In this document: positions 21,251-31,262 of the stretch, piece after piece
Layout: every line of letters begins with the position of its first letter
Numbering within the stretch: position 1 is the stretch's first letter
DNA from: Paracentrotus lividus
Taxonomy: Eukaryota; Echinodermata; Echinoidea; Camarodonta; Echinidae
Assembly: GCA_940671915.1 (NCBI GenBank)
Contig: CALNVZ010002445.1
Coordinates: forward strand, 304,040 to 368,039
Length of the DNA stretch: 64,000 nucleotides
Reading direction: 5' to 3'
Notes under the pieces: model-generated
Database searches by the model: none
Told to the model about the DNA's origin: nothing
Seen by the model: the letters and a program-made list of their open reading frames with translations, nothing else
Position numbers and translations under genes: made by a program

Positions 21251-23887
21251 AGGGGCCGTCAAAGGCGGCATACCCACGCCTTGGTGGCGCTACAGAGTAG
21301 TTGTAATATAGGTTTTCCCGGCCATTTTCATCCCCCAATCACTCAATTACATGTGCGGAGCATTCAATTTAGCTCATTTTTTGGCCTGTGCTTAAACTGG
21401 CATTTCAATGTCGCACTTTAGGAATTCAACTTAATGTGAACAGCGACCGAAAAGGTATTTTATTCAATCAAAGACGTACAAAATTCGCCTATTTCACAAT
21501 AGTGATATTCAATTTCACATTTAATGTAAACAAGAGCTAATTTGTACTTATTTGTATTTTCTATTTCATTTTAAAGCTATCTATTTAATGCAAAACGAAG
21601 TCATTTTCACCATGTATAGTATATGGTGTGCTAACGCATGATTTTATAATTGCAAAAGAAATTATGTATCAAAGTCAGTCTTTGAAAGGAATGGTCATAG
21701 CGTTTGTACTTATAACTGAATATGATGAATCATATTCATCACCATATCCCACATATATATAGATTCTGATAAACAATCAACACTTCGGGTATAGGCCATG
21801 GAGCCTGATGGAGAGAGATCGAGATGAACGCATCACCCCTGTATCTCCATTCCTCCCCAGGGCAATGACGTTATAACAATGTTTTGTTTCATTATATAAT
21901 TTTGATTTCATACTCTTTCTTCATATTATCATTTTCGGAAATGTAGGGACATGTGCCTGAAAAAGACTCCATGCTTTCTCTCTCTCTCTCTCATATTTTT
22001 TTTTACTTCATTCTCTCTTTTTCTTTTATATATGATATCATATGTTGTGGATTGCCCTCCATACGCACCACCCTCTCCATTCATCTTCAGGGAAATGACG
22101 TTTTGTTATTTGCAATGTTATTCGTATTATATATATTCATTATTTAATTTTCATTTCATAATGATCCTCCTTCATTTAATCATCTTCTGAAATGTATAAA
22201 CATGTGCCAGCAAACAAAGGCTTCTATACTTCATTATTTTTCTTTCATATATATATATATATATATTTTTTTTAATTTATTCATTCTCTCTGTTTTGTTT
22301 TGTTTTGTTTTTCTTTTAAAATTTTATTTTTAGATATACTACACGCACGCATTTTCCATGAATTGATGTGTATTTTATGTGTCATTGTATACTTATGTTT
22401 TCATTATTTTATGAACCTTTTTTTATTCATCATTGTAATTTAGACGGTTATATGAGTTGCGAGAGAAGTGACAGCCCGCCCCGCCCCCCCCCCCCCCCCC
22501 CCCCCCGCCCCGCCGCTCGCCCCCGCTTAGGAGTCAATATACACTATCTTAGCAAAATTACCCTCTTTTCACATGTTCGGGACACTATTTCGATTTTGTC
22601 CTCAAAAAATTAGAAGTACCCCTAATCAAAATTGGTCGGGTAGGGGGGGGGTGAGAATGATAAAAGACCCCTATTTAAATCATTTCTCAGGTTTCCCCCT
22701 ACCTGACCCCCTAAAATATACCCTTTTCCCGTAAAAACGGGAACGAGCATGTCGCATGAATTCGAATGAACACGTGTTAATTTGAAATATCCACTGGTGA
22801 ATTTGAATGTCAAAACCAAGCGCAAATTGTCACTGGCGCGAAATTGATTGCACCTACTGACATTTTTGTTTGATCGAGTCTTTTATGAAATCGAAGTAAA
22901 GGAAATGAAATTGAACGTTTTCTTTATCTAATTGAAGTAAGGAGTTAATGGAACATTCAATTTCGCTTGAAATTGAATGAATATTCGTTTAACCGACTGC
23001 ATGGAGGATGAAAATGGCCGGGAAAACCTATACTATGGGGTCAAAACTGAAATCTACATTATGTGTACTAACCCCGGATGATTTTGTCTTAACACATGGC
23101 TTTACACAACTCGAAATTTATGTACTGAAAAAAACATGACCCCTATGTCAGCGAATGTTAGCGAACGACCCAATCGTCTCCACGCTGACCTGTCCCGGCC
23201 TATGTGTGACCGCACGTTCGTTAACCCTGCTCAAGGCCAGGTCACCGGCATTGGAGCTTCCTAAAAAATCGCTTGGGATCCTTGCCGCACTGCACCACTG
23301 TGGTAGCGTGTCCCAGCAGTTAAGGAAGATGAATATTAATGTACTGATCATAAAATAGTCTGCGAAACCTCCTACCTTATGACCTGGCGAGAAGATGTGC
23401 TTTATACACCTTGTTTCGAAATTCAATAATGTTAGTGTTACGTTTTGTGTGCGCATGGGATATTGGCTGGGATATGGCTGCCGCAGTATTAAAGCGAACT
23501 CCTACAATGTTATCTAGTATACTGCGCTTTTACCTTTGGAAAAGACCAATTTAAGAGCTACTGCGCACTTGGACTTTTGTAGGGTTTGTTTGCGCTATCG
23601 CCACTGAGGCCCTCATCGCGGATAGGAAAAACTAGACGGTCCAGAGTAAAAACAAAAAGGTCAACACAGAATCTGCAGGGATCAACCAATCATCACCTAA
23701 ATCTAATCGATTCTTTCCTTTCACTATCCAAACAATCCCTGAAAATTTGGTGCAAATCCGTTCACCCGCTTCTCTTCTAGTTATCTTGTACACAAACAAA
23801 CAAACAAACAAAAACAAACAAACAAACAAACAAACAAACATACGGAACCCTTTACAATACCCTGCCGATTTCATCAGCGTGGGTAAT
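21251..23887. mobile_element. Insertion block in copy A
   Basis: Copy B is continuous across this point, so the block arrived later. It contains the TA-flanked element at 21,309-23,030. To its right is a segment ending in a phrase TTCACCCGCTTCTCTTCTAG and an (ACAAA)n-type tail at ~23,791-23,840. Tails of this sort are usual at the 3' ends of non-LTR retrotransposons, so the block may be a truncated LINE that later received the TA element. No reverse transcriptase motif is visible. Confidence 0.55.
21309..23030. mobile_element. TA-flanked element with TAGGTTTTCCCGGCC ends
   Basis: The terminus TAGGTTTTCCCGGCCATTTT is present at the left and inverted at the right, with TA at 21,307-21,308 and 23,031-23,032. 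Interior repeats around GAAATTGAA and CATTCAATTT occur on both sides. A run of (TA)n lies near 22,249 and a poly-C run at 22,483-22,506. No transposase is seen. A partial copy is at 10,220-10,665. Confidence 0.7.
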
Positions 23888-24535
23888 GAAATACGGCTGC
23901 CAATTGCCTACAGAAGCGCCTCACCATTCCCTATTGACATTGCTTTCTTTGTTAATCTGGCAGAAGAGGTCAAAGGTCCGAAATTTTCGTGTGGTCAAAA
24001 AATTCAGTTACCTACGAATACACCTATAAACCATTGCCATTTCTATACCTTAAAAGATGACTGAAAAATATTGTAGGGAAAGTTGACGAACGATGTCTTG
24101 CCGACGTGTGTAAAGTTTTATCATCCTTGAACAATAAGTTTTTGAGATATTGCCTTATAAGTGCTGTATTCGTAGGTAACATTTGACATTCCGAATTTTA
24201 CCTACAAATACAAGTATGCATAGCGTGTTTCTGGCATATATTTTAGTAATTTGTCGTGAGACTACAATTACAAACTTTTGTAGTTTCATTTGTCATATAA
24301 TCTTATGTTTTCATTTTGTTTTGACATTTTCCTTATTCATTACGAAAATTCTCGTTTAAACCAGGAAGCTATCATAGAACCCCAATTTCGAGTTCCAAAC
24401 CATTTTTACCACCCCCCCCCCCCTCCACTATCCCGATATCAGCAATCTTTGTCATGGATGTCAATCCTTAAGTAAGGGGGCCGTCACACTGAGGTCGTTC
24501 TATAACGTTCCATAACGTTCTTGCCCGTTCTTTAA

Positions 24536-24620
24536 CCCGTTGGGGACTGAGCCCGAATATATTCGGGCCGAGGTCTATGGGAAATGTGTGTTGTAGCCAA
24601 ATCAGCTCGTCTCCAACAGG
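24536..24620. mobile_element. 85-bp TTAA micro-MITE
   Basis: The ends CCCGTTGGGGACTGAG and (inverted) CCTGTTGGAGACGAG are flanked by TTAA at 24,532-24,535 and 24,621-24,624. The core holds the perfect palindrome GCCCGAATATATTCGGGC. The sister element E2 lacks exactly this segment and has a single TTAA at the same place (near 28,974), so both insertion and duplication are demonstrated within this window. Confidence 0.85.
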
Positions 24621-25786
24621 TTAAAAAAATGCTGAACGGGCTTTGGTCGGGTTGGAACTTATAACTTTGAAAAATAATTTCTTGAATACGATACTAGGCA
24701 GTTCATAAATAGTTCTCGTTACGTCAATTCCGCCTTTATCGCGTCCGCAATACGTTGTTATCCAGTTCAGACCGAGTAAACGGCTCGTTCACTCTAATAC
24801 CGTTCGTAGCACGTCCAAACCGTCACTAAAAGTGCCTATGCGCAGCATGATAAAAGTTAGGTACCATGTTCGTAGTACGTTCTTCTCGATTCAGAGTAAG
24901 TCCTACCCGTTTAAGGAACGTTGTCACTACGTTTAATTTTAGAACTTGAAGCCAGTACGATTTTTTTTAAACATGTTAAAAAAAAATCGGAATGCCTTTC
25001 TGTTCTTTCCGTTCGGGCCCGTTCGCCAAGTTCATAAACAGATTGTAAACGGTCTGTACTAGATTCTAAAAGGTCTGTACTACGATCAGTCCGTGTGTAA
25101 ACAGATTGAGCCCGTTCACCAAGAACTACCTAGAACGCAGTGAGAACTAGCTCAGTATGACGGGAATTATGACATGCCGTTCTGTTTAAAAATTGAAACG
25201 TATGTTCGTAGTACGTCCTTCTCGTTCAGAGTAAGTCCTACCCGTTTAAGGAACGTTGTCACTACGTTTAATTTTAGAACTTGAATAATTAATATACAAT
25301 GCTCGTTTGTAAGACGTCCTAGCACATCTTTAGAACGATTTAAGTACGGCAATTTCGTTTGTAGTACGTCCATCTCGTTTCAGGTACGTTGCCACCCCGT
25401 TAAATTTTAGGACGAGATGGGCGCCCGATTTTTTTTTAACACTTTTTTGAAAATCCGACCGAGCTAGTTCATGAAATTCGTAAACAGATCGTAAAAAGTA
25501 TTTACTACGTCTACTCAGTTTACACACAGACTATGCCCGTTCGGCAAAATTTGCAAGGACGTAGTAGGAACGAGCTCAGTGTGACGGGGGTACCCTTACA
25601 AAAATGTCCTGTGGTATTCCTATGGTATTTCTGAATGTCCTGTGGTATTCATATGGTATTTCTGAATGTCCTGTGGTATTCCTATGGTATTTCTATGGTA
25701 CAATCAAATACCATAGAAGTACCATAGGGAAATACCACACAGGAAAAGGGTACCATAAGAATACCATACAGCAGTGTTTTTTTTGT

Positions 25787-26690
25787 CACAAATACCATAT
25801 GTATGGTATTTCTGTATGTTTTTTTTTTTGGCACAAATACCATATGTATGGTTTTGCTGTATGGTTTTTTGGCACAAATACCATATGTATGGTTTTGCTG
25901 TATGGTTTTCTGGCACAAATACCATATGTATGGTATTTCTGTATGTTTTTTTGGCACAAATACCATATTTATGGTTTTGCTGTATGGTTTTTTGGCACAA
26001 ATACCATATGTATGGTATTGCTGTATGGTTTTCTGGCACAAATTCCATATGTATGGTACTTCTGTATTTTTTTTTGGCACAAATACCATATGTATGGTAT
26101 ATCTGTATGTTTTTTTGGACACAAATACCATATGTATGGTTTTGCTGTATGGTTTGTTTGGCACAAATACCATATATATGGTATTTCTGTATGGTTTTTT
26201 GGCACAAATACCATATGTATGGTTGTGCTGTATGGTTTTTTTTTTTGCACAAATACCATATGTATGGTATTGCTGTATGGTTTTCTGGCACAAATACCAT
26301 ATGTATGGTATTTCTGTATGGTTTTTTTGACACAAATACCATATGTATGGTATTTCTGTATGGTATTTCTGTATGGTTTCTTGGCACAAATACCATATGT
26401 ATGGTTTTGCTGTATGGTTTTTTGGCACAAATACTATATGCATGGTTTTGCTGTATGGTTTTTGCCACAAATACCATATATATGGTATTGCTGTATGGTT
26501 TTCTGGTACAAATACAATATGTATGGTATTTCTGTATGGCTTTTTGGCACAAAAACCATATGTATGTTTTTTGGCACAACTACTATATGTATGGTTTTGC
26601 TGTATGGTTTTTTGGCACAAATACCATATGTATGGTATTGCTGTATGGTTTTCTGCCACAAATACCACATGTATGCCACATGTATGGTAT
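25787..26690. repeat. 41-bp tandem array with near-palindromic core, 22 units
   Basis: Twenty-two units have a modal length of 41 bp. Each has GGCACAAATACCATATGTAT, then GGTATT or GGTTTT, CTGTATGG and a T-run. The core ATACCATATGTATGGTAT can form a hairpin with a 7-bp stem. Because the unit has no stop codon in several frames on either strand and 41 is not a multiple of three, frames of about 150-400 codons arise on both strands with a 41-residue period. I treat these as non-coding. Confidence 0.9.
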
Positions 26691-26699
26691 TTAAATCAT

Positions 26700-26858
26700 T
26701 GTATTGTTATTTGTTTGTGAGCGCGAAGCGCGAGCTAAAATTTTTGCTCTATAATAACATAATCATATGTATTCACTCAGCTGATAATCACTACTCATTA
26801 AAGAAAATAACAATTACGAAGAGCGAGTGAAGATCTCGTAAATCAACGTTTTACAATG

Positions 26859-26889
<31 letters not shown>

Positions 26890-28189
26890 ATAGTATATAT
26901 ATATATATATGTTTTGTAATCCCTTTGAATATGGTCACTTTTATAACGATACGGACCTGAAAACAAAGAATTTAAAGAAATTTAAAAGTTTATTTCCATC
27001 ACATTTGGAGAAGTGGGCAAATACAAAATTTATCCAAATTATTTAGAAAATAAAAACAAAATGTGAAGCTTTGAAAATCAAGGGGACATGTCCCCTGATT
27101 GCCGCCAAATTTGGAGAGGAATTAATTATACATTAGATCGGAAGAAATAAAGCACCCCAAAGAGACATATAATATAGGCTAAATCCAAAATCATCAATAG
27201 AATGAATGCCTTACCCCACACATTATACCAAAGTTACAAATAAAGCGTTGTAACAAATAAAAGAATAAATGATATAGGGACCTGAAGAAAGATTATTAGT
27301 TTAATTATTGTCTGGTGTTTTTGTTAAGCGAAGCGCCAGCCGAAATTTTGCTTTTTAATGACCTGAACTTGGTACATTTTACGCACACTGTGCCTCTTCG
27401 TCTATCATATGTAAATATATTTTTCTTAAGCTTTAAAAATCGAGGGTGGACGATCCCCCAGAAAACAAAAATCGATGGGGGGGGGGGGACTCGATCGTCC
27501 CCGTCCACCCGGGACGCCGCCAATACCTACGTTGTGTAGTATTGTCAAGGATATTTTTTTCTAAGGATAGTTTCTTACAGGAATTGACTAAGTGGTGTTT
27601 GACCTAGTCGACTTGATTAGACGAAATGGGAATTAATTAGACCAAATGGTAATTTGACGAACTGATTGAAGACAAACATCCAACAGGGATGAAACCAACG
27701 GGATTAGTCAAAGTGGATTTTATGGCAGTTTACTGCTGAAGTTTGGTAGTCGTATGGTATTCCTGTGGTACTTCGTGTGGTACTATGGTAATGAGCTCAT
27801 TTGCATACAATGTTTTTGTATGCACAAATCAGTATTTTGTGAAGCTTACCTCATTAACTAGTAATTGCCTGCATATTATATTTTTTCTTTTAGGGAAATA
27901 TATTTCCTAAACACAAAGTAACATCAAGAGCGATAGTTTTGACATTTGCATTATTATCAAGAAATATAGAAAATAACTAACTGTGACCCCAAAATATCTT
28001 TGCTAAATAGTGGTATATATACCAGTGTATGGTATCATTGGTGTCTAGCGGCAGTCCGTCTGGTAACGGCGTGTGGGCATCTCTGAATTAACGGCGTGTG
28101 GTGTTCCGGTTCAACGGGATGTCATAATCCTGGTAAGTGTGTGCGGTATTGATGTGTGGTACTAGTTTGGGATAATGCTATTAAGTATT
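26700..28189. other. Middle of the hairpin-array element
   Basis: Two fragments of the GC-palindrome family (26,716-26,740; 27,325-27,345) are separated by AT-rich sequence, followed by a poly-G run at 27,477-27,488. A (TA)n palindrome lies at 26,860-26,910 and a perfect GGGGACATGTCCCC palindrome at 27,082-27,095. I see no gene. Confidence 0.4.
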
Positions 28190-28870
28190 TTTTGCTGTAT
28201 GGTACACCTGTATGGTATTTTTTGTGGTACTTGTGCTAAACCATAGAAATCCTGTGGGGGGATGGTTTGTGCCAAAAAACATAGAAAATCCGTGGTATTG
28301 TGCCAAAAAACCTAGAAAATCCTGTGGTATTTGGCCAAAAAACCTAGAAAATCCTGTGGTATTTGTGCCAAAAAACATAGGAGATCCTATGGTATTTTTG
28401 GTTAAGTACTTCTGTATGGTATAATGTGTGGTATTTGTGCACAAAAAACCATAAGAAATCCGATGGTATTTTTGCGCTATGGTACTGCTTATGGTATTTT
28501 GTTGTGGTATTGTGCCAAAAAACCATAGGAAATCCTATGGTATTTTGGCTGTATGGTACTTCTTGTATGGTATTTTGTGTGGTATTTGTGCCAAAAAACC
28601 ATAGGAAACCTATGGTATTTTGTGTGTAGTTGTGCCAAAAACCATAGGAATTCCTATGTATTTTGGCTGTATGCTATTTTGTGTGGTATTTGTGCCAAAA
28701 AACCATAGGAAATCCTATGGTATTTTGGCGTATGTATTTGTGGTATTTGTGCCAAAAAACATAGGAAATCTTATTGTATTTTGGCTGTATGTACTTCTGT
28801 ATGGTATTTTGTGTGGTATTGTGCCAAAAAAAACATAGGAAAATCTTGTGGTATTTTGTATGGTACCGTT
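28190..28870. repeat. Hairpin tandem array (CCATAGGAAATCCTATGG)
   Basis: About eight diverged units of 50-90 bp alternate GTGGTATTTGTGCC, an A-run, the hairpin CCATAGGAAATCCTATGG (8-bp stem, 2-nt loop) and TATTTTGGCTGTATGG. Several units keep base pairing through paired changes or partial deletions, but many are degenerate. It faces the 41-bp array across the element. Confidence 0.8.
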
Positions 28871-28928
28871 GTGGGTACCACACGATATTTTTGTAAGGGT
28901 ATAACCAACACACACTCGCCCCTGATAA

Positions 28929-29921
28929 GGGGCCGTCACACTGAGGTCGTTCTATAACGTTCCAAACGTTCTTTAAAAAATTGCTGAACGGGCTTTGGTT
29001 CGGGTTGGAACTTATAACTTTGAAAAATAATTTCTTGAATACGATACTAGGCAGTTCATAAATAGTTCTCGTTACGTCAATTCCGTCTTATCGCGTCCGC
29101 AATGCGTTGTTACCAGTTCAGACCGAGTAAACGGCTCTTCACTCTATACGTTTCGTACACGTCTAAACCGTCATTAAAAGTGGCCTATGCGCAGCATGAT
29201 AAAAGTTAGGTACCATGTTAATACGTACTTCTCGTTCAGAGTAAGTCCATCACGTTTAAGGAACGTGGTCACTACGTTTAACTTTTAGAACTTGAAGCCA
29301 TACGATTTTTTTAAACATTTTAAAAAGAATCGGAATGCCTTTCCGTTCTCTTCGTTCGGGCCCGTTCGCCAGTTCGTAAACAGATTGTAAAACGTCTGTA
29401 CTAGATTCTAAAAGGTCTGTACTACGTTCAGTCGTGTGTAACAGATTGAGCCCGTTCACCAAGAAACTACTAGAACGCAGTGAGGAAGGCTAGTCAGTGT
29501 GACGGGAAAGTTACATGCATTCTGTTTAAAAATTGAAACGTATGTTCGTAGTACGTCCTTCTCGTTTAGAGTAAGTCCTACCCGTTTAAGGAGCGCTGTC
29601 ACTACGTTTAATTTTAGAACTTGAATAATTAATATACAATGCTCGTTTGTAAGACATCTTTAGAACGATTTAAGTACGGCAATTTCGTTTGTAGTACGTC
29701 CATCTCGTTTCAGGTACGTTGCCACCCCGTTAAATTTTAGGACGAGATGGGCGCCCGATTTTGTTGAACACTTTTTTGAAAAACCGACCGAGCTAGTCCA
29801 TGAAGTTCGTAAACAGATCGTAAGAAGTATTTACTACGTCCACTCAGTTTTCACACAGACTATGCCCGTTCGGCAAAATTTGCAAGGACGTAGTAGGAAC
29901 GAGCTTAGTGTGACAGGGGTA
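28929..29921. mobile_element. Harbinger-like MITE E2
   Basis: The ends GGGGCCGTCACACTGAG and CTTAGTGTGACAGGGGTA are flanked by TAA at 28,926-28,928 and 29,922-29,924. It matches E1 along its length in the same orientation, without the micro-MITE and without the 3.3-kb insertion. Repeated phrases TACGTCC, TCGTTTAGAG and CGTTTAA fill the interior. No frame is recognised. Confidence 0.75.
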
Positions 29922-29959
29922 TAAGGAGAAGTGGTAATGGCTTGGCAGCGCTGGCAGCG

Positions 29960-30045
29960 AGAGAAGAAGAAGTAGAAGAGAGAGAGAGAGGGAGGGAGAG
30001 AGAGAGAGAGAGAGAGAGGGCGAGGGAGAGAGAGAGAGGTACATG
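29960..30045. repeat. GA microsatellite
   Basis: This is a (GA)n/(GGGA)n purine tract. The pyrimidine-rich frames on the minus strand around here are compositional. Confidence 0.85.
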
Positions 30046-31007
30046 TATTATAAACATGCAGGAGTCCTGAACTAAACAGAATTGGAATTGGACTTGAAAT
30101 GACGAAGAAGAAGCATAAGCTCATGTGGCTCTTCAAGTCGGATGAGCTAAAAAGGACAGAAAAAGAAGAAGAAAGAACTAACCCTTATTTAGGAAAGAGG
30201 AGAAGGAAGGAAAAACAGAGATGAATAGGAAAATATATAGAAGAAAGAAGAAAAACAATGAAATACATGAGATAAAACAAAGAGATACATGAGATAAAAC
30301 AAAGAGATACATAGAGAAGTAATAGCAAAGAAAATCATCAGGAAAAAGAGAGGAGAAAGAATGAAAAAAAAAGGATGAAAGAAAAGGAAAAACGAAAATC
30401 GCATGATCATGATTATTTCTGTCACATATGCAAGACATTTTTTTTTCTTAATTCGCTAATTGTGGGTCATTTTGCTTCGTTCAAAATTTTAATTTTGATC
30501 TTCATCTAAATTTGTAATAACATTTGGATATGATAATATCTTAAAACAAATGGAATACAAATTCACTATTCCTAGATTTCTTTCATCCAAGAAGCTCTTA
30601 CAAGTTTGTTTATACTATTACGTAAGATGAACAGCTGCAATCCAACTCCAAGCTGTGGTCATCAGCCTGTTGCAGTGGTTGTGGTTTGTTATCAGCTCTT
30701 AATATCAGCTGTCAGTTCACTCCTCCCTGGTTTAAACGAGAGAAATGAAAACTCCCAAATTTGAAAATGGGGTGATAGAAAACCATGGTAGACCTCCATT
30801 GACATTACACGCAAGGCAATATCAGCTCTTATCAGCTGTCAGCCCACCCCTCCCTAGTTTAAACGAGAGAAATGAAAACTCTCCCAAAATTTGAAAGTGG
30901 GGTTTTAAAAACCCCGGTAGACCTCCCATTGACATTACATGCAAGGAAATGGGGTTCCCGTGTTATATTTGGCCGGGGTTTATTTTAAACGGAGGAATCA
31001 CGTAATG
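30046..31007. repeat. Right part of the composite, with two ~126-bp direct repeats
   Basis: Purine-rich sequence up to ~30,430 is followed by AT-rich DNA. At 30,690-30,945 two direct units of ~126 bp contain ATCAGCTGTCAG, GTTTAAACGAGAGAAATG and GTAGACCTCC. The GTTTAAACGAG phrase also appears inverted at the left end of the composite (24,349-24,365). I see no gene. Confidence 0.55.
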
Positions 31008-31200
31008 TAATGTAAAATAATTTCTATTTTTAATTTTATTGTTGAGAAGTAGTTTTCCTCTGAGACATTGTTATTATCAAGTTTAGTATATTTCATAGCG
31101 CTTATCAAGCGGGGAAACTCTTTCAAATTTAACTACCAAAAAAATTATAGCTTTTTATGAGTAAATAAAAACATGGGATAGCATTTCCCACAGTGGTGTC

Positions 31201-31262
31201 ACGTGTATTCGTAGGTAACAATGTGTATTCGTAGGTAACAATGTGTATTCGTAGGTAACAAT
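31201..31262 (+). repeat. Triple 20-bp tandem repeat of the TATTCGTAGGTAACA motif
   Basis: Three exact 20-bp units, ATGTGTATTCGTAGGTAACA (first unit partial at its 5' edge), lie in copy A. The homologous place in copy B (near 55,909, opposite strand) has one degenerate copy. The motif was therefore amplified locally after the copies separated. Confidence 0.9.

Larger units (their letters stand above)
25593..28899. mobile_element. TA-flanked 3.3-kb element built of hairpin repeat arrays
   Basis: The ends CCCTTACAAAAATGTCC and (inverted) CCCTTACAAAAATATCG are flanked by TA (25,591-25,592; 28,900-28,901). Next to the left end are three 31-bp units (25,603-25,694), then a 41-bp array (25,787-26,690). 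Next to the right end is a ~76-bp hairpin array (28,190-28,870). All are built from GGTATT, CCATA and TATGG phrases also found near the termini. The middle holds a GC-palindrome family fragment (26,716), a (TA)n palindrome (26,860-26,910) and unique sequence. No transposase frame is recognised. Confidence 0.7.
24476..28901. mobile_element. Harbinger-like MITE E1 (interrupted)
   Basis: The left end GGGGGCCGTCACACTGAG and right end CTCAGTGTGACGGGGGTA are flanked by TAA (24,473-24,475 and 28,902-28,904), a 3-bp TWA-type duplication as in PIF/Harbinger. Its own sequence is 24,476-25,592 plus the final TA. The TA element 25,593-28,899 sits in its terminal TA. The interior repeats AACGTT/TACGTCC phrases. 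The sister copy E2 lies 24 bp past its TAA. Confidence 0.65.
24338..31007. mobile_element. 6.7-kb composite insertion in copy A
   Basis: Copy B is uninterrupted at the matching site, so the whole block is inserted. Its ends form an imperfect inverted repeat: CATTACG then CGTTTAAACC near the left, and GTTTAAACGAG phrases then CGTAATG on the right. It contains two Harbinger-like MITEs (24,476-28,901 and 28,929-29,921), a nested TA element (25,593-28,899), a GA microsatellite and a duplicated ~126-bp segment (30,690-30,945). No gene is visible. Confidence 0.6.

Noticed and set aside
25604..26830. Long open frames (about 150-400 codons) on both strands over the 41-bp array
   Set aside because: The 41-bp unit lacks stops in several frames, and because 41 is not divisible by three every frame cycles through the same 41-residue pattern. 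Simultaneous long frames on both strands and in several registers show it is a repeat artefact.
25593..28899. CRISPR-like array
   Set aside because: Units are contiguous with no unique spacers, diverge gradually, lie in a eukaryotic TIR element and have no cas genes.
24476..29921. E1 and E2 as LTRs of a retrotransposon
   Set aside because: They are direct repeats, but each has its own inverted ends and TAA flanks. The DNA between is a TA-flanked element plus a short spacer, with no primer-binding site, polypurine tract or gag/pol motifs.
29834..30438. Ser/Leu/Phe-rich minus-strand frames resembling signal or membrane segments
   Set aside because: The GA microsatellite and A/G-rich DNA give hydrophobic translations on the complementary strand; there is no start context and no homology signal.
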